Shown here in pieces: positions 6,668-14,001 of a DNA stretch of 32,435 nt. The notes under the pieces were generated by a model. The model worked only from the letters and a program-made list of their open reading frames with translations. It was not told where the DNA came from and made no database searches. Source of the DNA: an uncultured Chloroflexota bacterium. Lineage in GTDB: Bacteria; Chloroflexota; Anaerolineae; Aggregatilineales; Phototrophicaceae. Each line of letters opens with the position of its first letter. Position 1 is the first letter of the stretch. The stretch is from the NCBI GenBank assembly GCA_937870805.1, contig CALMZT010000806.1, forward strand, positions 1 to 32,435, read 5' to 3'. Made by a program: the position numbers and the translations under genes.

Positions 6668-7371
6668 AGTACATCATCGATAAGCGCTTCACATCGCGGG
6701 TAGGGCGCTCTGACCGCATCCTTGAGGTGGCTGAGTCTTTTGGCATCGGGCTGGAAGAGAAGGAGTTTGTGGTATTCGACAAGCTGGAGCTTGAAGTCAA
6801 CCGAGGAGACGTGGTGTATATCACCGGACAGTCTGGTTCCGGCAAGAGCTTGTTGCTAAAGGAGCTGGAGCGACAGATGGGAGAGGAGGGGCTAAAGGTC
6901 GCCAATCTCGACCAGATCGAGCTGCTTCCCATTCCGCTGATTGACCAGATCGGAAAAGATACCAATGACGCCATTCGGTTGCTGGGCTCTGCCGGGATCA
7001 ATGACGCCTACCTGTTCGTTCGCAAGCCGTCTGAGCTGTCTGACGGACAACGGTATCGCTTCAGGCTGGCAAAGGCCATTGAAACCGATGCTGACGTGTG
7101 GGTTGCTGATGAATTCCTGGCCGTGCTTGACCGCATCGCTGCGAAGGTTATTGCCTATTCGCTTCAAAAGACAGCCCGCCGTAATGGCAAAACGGTAATC
7201 GTGGCAACCACCCACACCGACATGGTGCCCGACCTCGGACCCGACATTTATATCGAGAAGCGCTACCGGGAAAAGCTCCGTATTGACGTAATTCATGACG
7301 CGGCAAATCAGGCTGGAGAACGCGTGGTTACGCGGGATGAGCTCAACAACATGCTCTTAAAGGCGATGTGA
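6664..7371 (+). CDS. Soluble ABC-type ATPase, 235 aa
   Basis: A stand-alone ABC nucleotide-binding domain without membrane segments. Walker A is GQSGSGKS at 55-62, the signature loop LSDGQ at 125-129, Walker B DVWVADEF at 144-151 with catalytic Glu150, and the H-loop His is at 184 in TTHTDM. All ATPase residues are therefore present. The 30 residues before the domain (RVGRSDRILEVAESFGIGL) recall ABC proteins that work with or are fused to a GNAT domain. It is followed, after one tiny gene, by a GNAT-fold protein, so the two probably act as a pair. No transporter permease is nearby, which argues against transport. Frame overlaps at both ends indicate co-translation. Confidence 0.88.
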   Translation: MKYIIDKRFTSRVGRSDRILEVAESFGIGLEEKEFVVFDKLELEVNRGDVVYITGQSGSGKSLLLKELERQMGEEGLKVANLDQIELLPIPLIDQIGKDTNDAIRLLGSAGINDAYLFVRKPSELSDGQRYRFRLAKAIETDADVWVADEFLAVLDRIAAKVIAYSLQKTARRNGKTVIVATTHTDMVPDLGPDIYIEKRYREKLRIDVIHDAANQAGERVVTRDELNNMLLKAM

Positions 7372-7499
7372 TGAACACACTTATGGACTTCATTAAGGCG
7401 GCTCTTGCACCGGCGCTCATCGCCGTTGCTTTATTCCTAGCGTGGCTATCAAACAAGAACGACGATGATGACTGGCCGCAACATGGTGCCATGACATGA
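7371..7499 (+). CDS. Tiny single-span membrane protein, 42 aa
   Basis: ATG 7371 overlaps the ABC ATPase stop (TGATG) and its own stop overlaps the ATG of the GNAT-fold gene (ATGA at 7496). The product, MNTLMDFIKAALAPALIAVA and onward, has one hydrophobic helix at about residues 9-26, then a NDDDD acidic patch and a short tail. It is too short for homology. The tight coupling on both sides supports translation. Confidence 0.6.
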   Translation: MNTLMDFIKAALAPALIAVALFLAWLSNKNDDDDWPQHGAMT

Positions 7500-8548
7500 G
7501 ACTCGGAAAAAGAATCCCTACCCCAGTCGGGGAAGAGGCGCTGTGGGAGCTGATTCCAGACCCGACAATCATTCTCGAAACAGACGAGATTGTTATTAAG
7601 CGAATCCCAAGGGCGGGAAATCACGCCCTATCGATCCTTAAGGATATCTATGTCGAGAAGGGCACGATGGACGATTGGAAGACCCTCTGTGAGCTGCACT
7701 ACAAGGGCCATACGCTCGCCGCAGGGTCCAGATTCTACCGATGCGTCTACGAGCAGAATGGCGTACCGTCACCGATTGGGATCATGGTCTTTGCGAACCC
7801 ACGACCGCTCGACCGCGACCGTATGCGGGTGTTTCCCCATATGAAGCCCAACCAGACCGGCAAGGACACAACGATGATGAACAAGCATCGTATCCGCGAG
7901 GGGCTGAATAAAGATTTCACGTGGAACAACCGCACGGTGCTCGACACGATGTATCGGTCCGGAGGCATCGCCTATCGGTTCAAAAATCTTGCCTATCGCA
8001 TGTACTGCTGCGAGTATGGAAAGAGAGTTGTCGAAAGCCGTTCGTCGATGGGCAAGTTCAACCCATTCTCAATCAAAGCCGGGATGAAGTTCACCACACC
8101 CACTTCAGCGAACGCGCTGCAAGCCGGTATCGAGTTCTTTCGGTCCAACTTCATAGCGTCGCCACACGACGTAGTGGCGCTGCTGGAAGAGCTTGCGGCC
8201 ATGCCGGAGGGCATTCGTGTGTTTACCGAGCGCAAGCTGCGGGAGTTCTATTACCGTCATAGCTCGATGGAGAAATCGGGCGACAAGCGAATGCTGGGAA
8301 CCTCGCGCGTGGATGCGCTGGATATCGGCTATGTGCTGCGCCAGGTGCAACAGCTGGTATTTGGGGCGACCGTGTACTGGGTCTGGATGAATCCCGATAT
8401 CACTTATGAAAAGATCAACGGCAGACGCACGTTGCGCTTTGCCAAACTTCCCAGTCGTTTGCCACTTTTGACATTCGACAACCAGGGTCCAAATGAGCCA
8501 CTGCGGCTCGACTTAATCAACGGAGTAAAAGATGCACCTAACCTCTAA
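7496..8548 (+). CDS. GNAT-fold (acetyltransferase-like / Mom-like) protein, 350 aa
   Basis: The core at residues 90-200 has GNAT features. PIGIMVFANPRP (93-104) would be the central strand. TMYRSGGIAYRFKNLAYRMY (151-170) corresponds to motif A, where GNATs have (R/Q)xxGxG/A for acyl-CoA. VVESRSSMGKFNPFSIKAGM (178-197) matches the conserved M-G-x-x-N-P-F-F-x-x-A-G-M block seen in GNATs linked to ABC ATPases. Phage Mu Mom, a DNA adenine-modifying protein, belongs to the same fold. The carboxyl 150 residues are helical and Arg-rich and unassigned. Pairing with the ABC ATPase at 6664 and with two ParB-like genes suggests nucleic-acid modification, which is inference. A plain protein acetyltransferase is the alternative. 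Confidence 0.7.
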   Translation: MRLGKRIPTPVGEEALWELIPDPTIILETDEIVIKRIPRAGNHALSILKDIYVEKGTMDDWKTLCELHYKGHTLAAGSRFYRCVYEQNGVPSPIGIMVFANPRPLDRDRMRVFPHMKPNQTGKDTTMMNKHRIREGLNKDFTWNNRTVLDTMYRSGGIAYRFKNLAYRMYCCEYGKRVVESRSSMGKFNPFSIKAGMKFTTPTSANALQAGIEFFRSNFIASPHDVVALLEELAAMPEGIRVFTERKLREFYYRHSSMEKSGDKRMLGTSRVDALDIGYVLRQVQQLVFGATVYWVWMNPDITYEKINGRRTLRFAKLPSRLPLLTFDNQGPNEPLRLDLINGVKDAPNL

Positions 8549-8849
8549 GCAGCTCAACGTGTTGGGCGTCATTGTGAACGGAAATGGCACGCAGAATGGA
8601 GTCTTTATCCCCTGTGACCTTGACCAGATTATCGAACGCGTTGAGTACAAGCCAACAAAAGCGGCCATTCATTTCTCCATTCGCAACCTGATTCGCAAAG
8701 GATTGATTGAAAAAGTCAGCACTGAGCTACGCCGGGACCGCAGACGGGTGATTATCGCGCCGACGGAACTGGGTCGGTCTTCGTACAATTCGGGAGCAGA
8801 TTTGTCCTACATAGCGGACGAAGACGACACTTTTGGGGTCGAATCTTGA
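8532..8849 (+). CDS. Winged-helix DNA-binding regulator (MarR-like), 105 aa
   Basis: ATG 8532 with GGAG seven bases upstream; the gene overlaps the end of the GNAT-fold gene. Residues 3-75 form a winged helix: a first helix (KQLNVLGVIVNGN), a helix with QIIERV, a recognition-type helix (KAAIHFSIRNLIRKGLIEKV), and a basic wing (LRRDRRRVIIAPTELGRS). This resembles MarR/PadR-like folds but lacks the long dimerisation helices. It is the last early gene and lies 50 bp before a perfect 32-bp palindrome, so it is a candidate binder of the repeated element. Regulation by it is inference. Confidence 0.75.
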   Translation: MHLTSKQLNVLGVIVNGNGTQNGVFIPCDLDQIIERVEYKPTKAAIHFSIRNLIRKGLIEKVSTELRRDRRRVIIAPTELGRSSYNSGADLSYIADEDDTFGVES

Positions 8850-8898
8850 TTCTAAAATTAAAAACTAAGGTGGCTTATAACAGAATCAACGTGGGCGT

Positions 8899-8930
8899 TT
8901 ACTGTAAAGTCACTAGTGACTTTACAGTAA
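8899..8930. promoter_or_regulatory. Perfect 32-bp palindrome centred on GTCACTAGTGAC
   Basis: Left half TTACTGTAAAGTCACT, right half its exact reverse complement. It contains the core AAGTCACTAGTGACTT of the element found in other intergenic gaps, extended to full symmetry. It lies 50 bp after the winged-helix gene. It is probably the strongest operator for the cognate regulator; it is a poor terminator because it has no loop and no U-tract. Confidence 0.8.
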
Positions 8931-9014
8931 GTCTCTAAAACTGTCAAGCGCGTCATTTACATTAGCAAACACTTATATAGAAGGTAGTTTTTAACAGTCA
9001 AAATGCACACCATT

Positions 9015-9084
9015 TCGTATCCCGCGATTATAGTTTTAATTCATTTAAATTATAAAAATCAAAGAGATAGTCGTATCCCGCGAT
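9015..9084 (+). repeat. Direct repeat TCGTATCCCGCGAT, two copies 56 bp apart
   Basis: Identical 14-mers at 9015-9028 and 9071-9084 in AT-rich surroundings. The GC-rich core CCCGCGAT stands out against the flanks. They are possible protein-binding sites. Confidence 0.7.
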
Positions 9085-9121
9085 CTTCAGATTTTAGACC
9101 TATATTAGATAAATCTTATGA

Positions 9122-9229
9122 ACTAAGGTAGTTTTTGGTTTCCCTTTATAAATACAGATTTCAAAAATACCTTTATAAGTTATAAGTTACTTATTAGGAA
9201 AAATTTTGAAAACCAAAAACTACCTTAGT
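9122..9229. repeat. 20-bp inverted repeat with 68-bp spacer, plus partial direct copies
   Basis: The arm at 9122-9141 (ACTAAGGTAGTTTTTGG...) is exactly complementary to 9210-9229. Partial direct copies occur at 8863-8874 (AACTAAGGTGGC) and 8981-8992 (AAGGTAGTTTTT). The set surrounds the AT-rich centre of the control region and could be regulator sites or a remnant of a small mobile element. Confidence 0.7.
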
Positions 9230-9303
9230 CCTACAGACATGAAAAGGCGAAAGCAAATGCAGCGGAAATATAAACACACGACGGATTCGTTGACTTCAAA
9301 AAA

Positions 9304-9346
9304 TAAGTCAGTAGTGATTGACATTTTGGAAAAAGACATATACATT
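9304..9346 (+). promoter_or_regulatory. Candidate late promoter overlapping the repeated element
   Basis: TAAGTCAGTAGTGA at 9304-9317 abuts a perfect -35 box TTGACA (9318-9323). Seventeen bases later is TACATT (9341-9346), or TATACA after 15 bases. It is the only promoter-like sequence just before the packaging genes. Transcription would start near 9350 and meet the terminator at 9378. Confidence 0.6.
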
Positions 9347-9377
9347 CACACCCGTAGTCTCCTAGTTGGTTCTCCTC

Positions 9378-9412
9378 ATATGGACGCGCTTTCCCTCGCG
9401 TCCATATTTTTT
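9378..9412 (+). terminator. Strong intrinsic terminator upstream of the terminase genes
   Basis: ATATGGACGCG pairs with CGCGTCCATAT around an 8-base loop, followed by six Ts. It lies about 30 bp downstream of the predicted start of the late promoter and 17 bp before the small terminase start codon, so it must be overcome for late expression from that promoter. Confidence 0.85.
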
Positions 9413-9428
9413 GCCTGAGAAGTCGAGA

Positions 9429-10070
9429 ATGGCTGAAGCAAAAACCGTTGCACCTAAAAGAAGAAAAGGCACCCGTCGGGGCAAGCAGCTAACACCAGCC
9501 GAAAAGGCAGAAGCTATCGCGCTCTGGCGTAACGGATCAACCACGCTCGATGAGCTCGCAGCCCGCTTTGATCGTGACAGAACGACTTTCATACGTCTGT
9601 TCAACGCTGCGGGCGTAACCAAGGGCGAGGCGAGCGCAGAACTAGCGCGCAAGGTCACAGAAGCGGTCGATAGTAGCGCGGTGAACGACGCGGGCGTTTT
9701 AGCTGAACGGATTCGCGAAACCAAAGAAGACCATTACAAGATGATCCGGAGCATGTCAAAACTGACATGGTCCACACTTGCTGCCGCAAAGACCGAAAAG
9801 CGCCCCCTTGCAACCACCATCAACGACTTGAAGGCGATTCAAACCGCCGCACAGATTTTTAAAATCTCGCGGGAGGAGTGCTTTGCTCTATTGGGGCTGA
9901 ACGACAAGGATCGGGAAGATGATACGCCTATGCCCGACTTGGTTCTCCGCGAGCTGACGGCTGACCAGGTTAAGGAAATGACGAATGCTCGCGTCGAGGA
10001 GGACGATCTGGGCATTGCGGCTGGCGCGCCAGAGATGGAGGATTACGACGATGGGAGTCTGCCGCAGTGA
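9429..10070 (+). CDS. terS: Terminase small subunit
   Basis: A 213-aa protein starting MAEAKTVAPKRRKGTRRGK (ATG 9429, just after the terminator). Residues about 20-65 form a basic helix-turn-helix (TPAEKAEAIALWRNGSTTLDE..., then AARFDRDRTTFIRLFNAAGV), as in small terminases and transposase-like DNA-binding domains. A helical middle probably drives oligomerisation. The acidic carboxyl tail (EEDDLGIAAGAPEMEDYDDG) is typical of the segment that contacts the large subunit. Position directly before the large terminase, with a GTGA stop-start overlap, supports recognition of the packaging site. The basis is mainly position and architecture. Confidence 0.8.
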   Translation: MAEAKTVAPKRRKGTRRGKQLTPAEKAEAIALWRNGSTTLDELAARFDRDRTTFIRLFNAAGVTKGEASAELARKVTEAVDSSAVNDAGVLAERIRETKEDHYKMIRSMSKLTWSTLAAAKTEKRPLATTINDLKAIQTAAQIFKISREECFALLGLNDKDREDDTPMPDLVLRELTADQVKEMTNARVEEDDLGIAAGAPEMEDYDDGSLPQ

Positions 10071-12370
10071 GTCGGCATTCGCCATCGGTAATTTACCTTC
10101 ATCCGAAGCAGATGGAGGTTTACCGTACCGAGTCCAGGTTCAAGGTTGTCGTGGCGGGTCGCCGGTGGGGGAAAGCGCTGGCTCTTGATACGCCTATACC
10201 AACTCCGCTTGGTTGGACCACGATGGGCGACCTAAAACAAGGCGACTTGGTGTTCGATGAAGCTGGCAAACCATGCAAGGTTGTCTACGCGCACGACGTA
10301 ATGTACGACCGTCCGTGTTACGAAGTTGAGTTTTCGGATGGCGAAAAGGTTATCGCGGACGGCGAGCACCTGTGGTCAACGTGGACTCACGCTGCTAGGA
10401 AAAACTCGCGGCGTAATCCCAAAGCGGGTTACGGCCCCTCCGTTTGCACTACCGAAGAGATTGCAAAAACGCTGACGATAGGAGTGCGCGAAGATTCGAA
10501 TCACAGCATTCAGTGCGCTCTGCCGGTAGAGTATTCAGAGGCAAATCTTCCAATCGACCCGTACATCTTCGGAATGTGGCTTGGGGATGGCGACAGTCGA
10601 TGCGCCGCGATAACGTGTGGCAGTGACGATCTTGAGCACGTATTGAATCAGGTCGAAATGGCGCTTGGCGCTAGACCGTCGTCACTGACGCAGGATGGGC
10701 GGTCGAAAGCGTGGCGCGTTTCTCTCACCACGGGTCGCGGGTGCGAAAGTGGAATTCAAAAGCATCTTCGCGACTTGGACGCATTGGGCAACAAGCACAT
10801 ACCGCGCAACTATTTGGAGTCTTCTGTTGAGCAGCGCATCGCACTTTTGCAGGGACTGATGGACTCAGACGGAACTTGCAACGGCCATGCGGGGAACTGT
10901 GAATTCACATCTACCAGCGCAGCGTTAGCATCAGGCACGCTCGAACTTGCTTTGTCACTCGGCATTAAGGCGACAATGACAGAGGGTCGCGCAACGCTGT
11001 ATAGCACGGATTGCGGTGCGAAGTATCGAGTGAAATTCTCGACTGATTTGCCAATCTTCAGAATGGAGCGAAAGCTTGCGAGGCTTCCTAAAACCAGAAG
11101 GTTTCGTATCGATCACAGATTCATAAAGGCAGTGCGCCTCGTAGCGTCCGTGCCTGTTCGCTGCATTACCGTGGACAGTCCGAACAGCTTATATCTCTGC
11201 ACTCGCTCGTTCATTCCAACGCATAACACCCAGCTAGCTAAAACCGCGATGCTGAAGTATGCCCGCGTGCGCAATCGCCTGATCTGGTATGTCGCGCCCA
11301 GCTACCGCATGGCAAAACAGATTATGTGGCCGGAGTTGATTGCTTCGATTCCGAAGCGGTGGATTCAGAAAATCAACGAAACGACCTTGTCGATCAAGCT
11401 GGTCAACGGAACGCGTCTCGAACTGAAGGGCGCCGACAATCCCGACTCGCTGCGCGGGGTGGGTATCCACTTTCTGGTAATGGACGAAGTGCAGGATATC
11501 GACCGGGAAGCCTGGTCCAAGGTGCTGCGTCCGACGCTAGCGTCAACGGGCGGTCATGCGCTGTTTATCGGTACGCCTAAAGCCTACAACTTTCTGTATG
11601 AGCTTTATGCGCTGGGGCAGATTGAGAAAAACCAAATCGCAAAACAGTGGCGAAGCTGGCAATTCCCGACCATGACCTCGCCCTTCATTCCGCTTGAGGA
11701 AATTGAAGCCGCGCGCGACGACATGGATGAGAAGTCGTTCAATCAGGAGTTCAATGCGAGCTTCGAAACGATGAGCGGACGGGTGTATCACTCCTTCGAC
11801 CGCAAGCTGCATCTCAAGAAGTGCGAGTTCAATCCCGCCTTGCCGATTTGGATTGGGCAAGACTTCAACATTGATCCAATGTCGTCGGTCATCATGCAGC
11901 CACAGGAAGACGGCACGGTCTGGGCGATAGACGAAATTGTGCTGTTTGGCTCCAATACGGAAGAGGCGTGCGACGAAATCGAACGCAAGTATTGGCGTCA
12001 CAAAGACAATATCGTTTTGTTTCCGGACCCTGCGAGCCAATATCGACAGCACGCACGCGGAGAGTCCGACCTGGATATTTTCAGAGAGCGTGGCATCAAG
12101 AAGCAGAAGTTCCATCGCAAGCACCCCGCAGTTGCCGACAGGGTAAACGCGGTGAACCGCATGTTGAAGTCGGCAAAGGGCGCCATTCGATTTTACGTCG
12201 ATCCTAAGTGCAAGCACTTGATTCAATCGCTCGAGCAGACGATTTACAAAAAGGGCGGACGCGACATCGACAAGGACGCAGACATTGAGCATAGCGGTGA
12301 CGCGCTTGGATACTGCATTGAGTTCATGTTCCCGGTTCGCAACGTCGAGATTATTGGCGTATCAATTTGA
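10067..12370 (+). CDS. terL: Terminase large subunit precursor with embedded intein
   Basis: A 767-aa precursor; removing the 351-aa intein leaves 416 aa, the usual size for TerL. The GTG start overlaps the small terminase stop and has GGAG nine bases upstream. The ATPase: Walker A GRRWGK at 31-36 continues as T388 after the intein, giving GRRWGKT; Walker B is FLVMDE at 469-474; the coupling motif is FIGTP. The RNase H-like nuclease domain shows the expected acidic residues in WIGQDFN, LFPDPAS and HSGDALGY. Role: ATP-driven packaging and cutting of concatemeric DNA at the portal. Unspliced protein has a split P-loop and should be inactive, so packaging depends on splicing. Transcription passes on towards portal. 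Confidence 0.93.
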   Translation: MSRHSPSVIYLHPKQMEVYRTESRFKVVVAGRRWGKALALDTPIPTPLGWTTMGDLKQGDLVFDEAGKPCKVVYAHDVMYDRPCYEVEFSDGEKVIADGEHLWSTWTHAARKNSRRNPKAGYGPSVCTTEEIAKTLTIGVREDSNHSIQCALPVEYSEANLPIDPYIFGMWLGDGDSRCAAITCGSDDLEHVLNQVEMALGARPSSLTQDGRSKAWRVSLTTGRGCESGIQKHLRDLDALGNKHIPRNYLESSVEQRIALLQGLMDSDGTCNGHAGNCEFTSTSAALASGTLELALSLGIKATMTEGRATLYSTDCGAKYRVKFSTDLPIFRMERKLARLPKTRRFRIDHRFIKAVRLVASVPVRCITVDSPNSLYLCTRSFIPTHNTQLAKTAMLKYARVRNRLIWYVAPSYRMAKQIMWPELIASIPKRWIQKINETTLSIKLVNGTRLELKGADNPDSLRGVGIHFLVMDEVQDIDREAWSKVLRPTLASTGGHALFIGTPKAYNFLYELYALGQIEKNQIAKQWRSWQFPTMTSPFIPLEEIEAARDDMDEKSFNQEFNASFETMSGRVYHSFDRKLHLKKCEFNPALPIWIGQDFNIDPMSSVIMQPQEDGTVWAIDEIVLFGSNTEEACDEIERKYWRHKDNIVLFPDPASQYRQHARGESDLDIFRERGIKKQKFHRKHPAVADRVNAVNRMLKSAKGAIRFYVDPKCKHLIQSLEQTIYKKGGRDIDKDADIEHSGDALGYCIEFMFPVRNVEIIGVSI
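10175..11227 (+). mobile_element. Class-3-type intein with LAGLIDADG homing endonuclease in terL
   Basis: A 351-residue intein (precursor residues 37-387) inserted between Lys and Thr of the Walker A GKT. Residue 1 is Ala (ALALDTPIPTPLGW), not Cys or Ser. The class 3 WCT set is present: Trp in block B (ADGEHLW, intein residue 67), Cys in block F (RCITVDS, residue 330), and Thr at the +1 position after the terminal His-Asn. The endonuclease has both helix motifs with acidic residues, FGMWLGDGD (132-140) and LLQGLMDSDG (224-233), so it looks intact and able to home. Class 3 inteins use the block F Cys as first nucleophile. It is in frame, with no stop codon. Confidence 0.9.
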
Positions 12371-12379
12371 TCTTGCATA

Positions 12380-12401
12380 TAAGTCACTAGTGAGGTATCT
12401 T
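12380..12401 (+). promoter_or_regulatory. Repeated element upstream of portal gene
   Basis: TAAGTCACTAGTGA (12380-12393), two bases, then TATCTT (12396-12401). The ATG of the portal gene is seven bases further on, so a transcript from this -10 box would be leaderless or nearly so. GAGG at 12392-12395 is the only, distant, Shine-Dalgarno candidate with usable spacing. Confidence 0.65.
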
Positions 12402-12407
12402 ATAGGA

Positions 12408-13937
12408 ATGGCTAAATCAGACGAACTTCAGCAAAAGAAACTCAAGCGGTTTCTTGAGCGCCGACACCCAGAATACAAGGACACCCTGACGCATTGGGAG
12501 TTTTTGGAATCCTGTTATGAGGGTGGTCGCGCTTGGTTCTCCAAGAATATATTTCGCTACATTAAGGAAGGCGACGTTGAGTTTACCGACCGCGTAAGCA
12601 GGGCCTATCGATTCAACCACACACGCGAGGTTGTTGACTTGGTGGACAAGCACCTGTTTAAGCAGGCGGTCGCGCGCTCCGAGGATGCGCCGGCATCTGT
12701 TAAAAAGTTTTGGGAAAAAGCGACGCTGAACAAGCTCGGGATCAAGGACTTCATGCGTCGCGTGTCGTCCAAGTCATCGATCCTTGGTCGCGTCTGGATT
12801 GTCGTGGATAACACCCACTCGAACGGCGTTGTCTCGGTCGCGGAAGCCCGGCAGACAGACTCCCGTACTTATGCTTACGTGGTGACTCCGAAGCATGTTC
12901 TTGATATGAGTTACGACAAGCAGGGCGGTCTGAATTGGATTTTAATTCACGAGCAGGTTCGCGAAGACGAAGACCCGCTTGAGTCCAGCGGTGATATGGT
13001 CAATCGATATCGGCTCTGGACTCAAAATGAGTGGACGCTTTTCACTGCCAGAAGCGATGGCCGCAAGGTTGTTGTGGAGCAGGATGGCCCATACGAGCAC
13101 GGTCTAGGTGTGGTTCCTGTATTCCCAGCCGATAACGTAATTAGCGATGAGCTATATGTTGCTCCTGCGTTAATAGACGATATCGCCTACCTTGACCGTG
13201 CTGTGTCAAATTACCTTTCAAACCTGGACGCGATTATTCAGGATCAGACTTTCTCTCAGCTTGCTATGCCGGCGCAGGGAATTGCTCCCGGAGAGGACGG
13301 GCACGATAAGCTCATTGACATGGGCACTAAGCGAATTTTCACCTATGACGGCGAAGGCGGCGCTGCCCCGTTCTTTCTGTCGCCTGACGTAAAGCAGGCG
13401 CAGCTTATTCTGTCGGTGGTCAACAAGATTATCGGCGAGATTTACCACACAGTCGGCCTTGCCGGTGAGCGCACCAAGGACGACAACTCCCAAGGTATTG
13501 ATAACAGCTCTGGGGTCGCTAAGGCTTATGACTTCGAGCGCGTTAATTCCCTGTTGGCGGCAAAGGCTGACTCGCTTGAGGTAATCGAAAACAAGCTCGC
13601 CTGGATGGTTGCGAAGTGGAATGGCGAGGAGAAGCAGCTTGAGGGTAGACGCGCAGTTAGCTATCCGGACGACTTTGACGTGCGTGGGTTGCACGACGAA
13701 TTTGAGATTGCGGCAAGACTTGCGCTGATCGAGTCACCGGACTCTGTTCGTCGCCGTCAAATGGAAACCGTTATCGACAAGCTTTTTCCGCAGCTTAAGA
13801 AGGAGCTTCGCGACAAAATGATTGCGGAATTAAAGAATTGGCCTCCCGAGATTGATTTGCTCGGAGACCCGCAAGGTTCCAACCCCATCAAGGCGGAAGG
13901 AAAAAATTCGCTAGCAAACAGACTAGTGAAATCGTAA
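12408..13937 (+). CDS. Portal protein
   Basis: 509 aa from ATG 12408 (MAKSDELQQKKLKRFLERRH). The frame continues upstream into the terminase gene, but the ATG after the control element is the natural start. An alpha-rich beginning (YEGGRAWF...FRYIKEGDVEFTDRVSRAYRFNHTREVVD) is followed by a mixed wing/stem region (residues about 120-270), a helical stem (DIAYLDRAVSNYLSNLDAI), and a crown-like carboxyl end. The LSPDVKQAQLILSVVNKIIGEIYHTVGL segment matches the stem-to-clip pattern of portal proteins. Position after TerL and before the scaffold and capsid genes fits. Role: dodecameric DNA channel at the capsid vertex. The assignment rests on architecture and gene order. Confidence 0.78.
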   Translation: MAKSDELQQKKLKRFLERRHPEYKDTLTHWEFLESCYEGGRAWFSKNIFRYIKEGDVEFTDRVSRAYRFNHTREVVDLVDKHLFKQAVARSEDAPASVKKFWEKATLNKLGIKDFMRRVSSKSSILGRVWIVVDNTHSNGVVSVAEARQTDSRTYAYVVTPKHVLDMSYDKQGGLNWILIHEQVREDEDPLESSGDMVNRYRLWTQNEWTLFTARSDGRKVVVEQDGPYEHGLGVVPVFPADNVISDELYVAPALIDDIAYLDRAVSNYLSNLDAIIQDQTFSQLAMPAQGIAPGEDGHDKLIDMGTKRIFTYDGEGGAAPFFLSPDVKQAQLILSVVNKIIGEIYHTVGLAGERTKDDNSQGIDNSSGVAKAYDFERVNSLLAAKADSLEVIENKLAWMVAKWNGEEKQLEGRRAVSYPDDFDVRGLHDEFEIAARLALIESPDSVRRRQMETVIDKLFPQLKKELRDKMIAELKNWPPEIDLLGDPQGSNPIKAEGKNSLANRLVKS

Positions 13938-14001
13938 GCGGTAAGTGAATGCCGCTATTTCCAACTAAAGGTCAAGAGAGTGACCCAAAGGAGTGTTAAA
14001 T

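Larger units (their letters stand above)
8850..9428. other. AT-rich early/late control region without genes
   Basis: 579 bases with no gene I can support. In order it holds: an inverted pair TTGATTCT / AGAATCAA (8847-8889); the 32-bp palindrome (8899-8930); copies of an ACTAAGGTAGTTTTT-like sequence; two copies of TCGTATCCCGCGAT; a 20-bp inverted repeat; a copy of the repeated element with a consensus TTGACA; and an intrinsic terminator. It lies exactly between the early cassette and the packaging genes. Confidence 0.75.

Noticed and set aside
6664-8548. ABC transporter operon
   Set aside because: No permease or binding protein is present; the two small membrane proteins are too short for transport domains. 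A soluble ABC-GNAT pair fits better.
8899-8930. Intrinsic terminator for the early operon
   Set aside because: The palindrome has no loop bases and no T-run, and its core equals the repeated regulatory element, so an operator is more likely.
9206-9418. 70-codon plus-strand open frame in the control region (TTG start, or ATG at 9239)
   Set aside because: It overlaps the inverted-repeat arm, the promoter with TTGACA and the intrinsic terminator, has no ribosome site, and its end is the terminator stem translated. Best read as non-coding.
11543-12292. Long (249-codon) minus-strand open frame opposite the terminase nuclease domain
   Set aside because: It is the shadow of a strongly coding plus-strand gene; no ribosome site or motif supports it. 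The similar 232-codon frame opposite the helicase (3599-4297) was rejected for the same reason.
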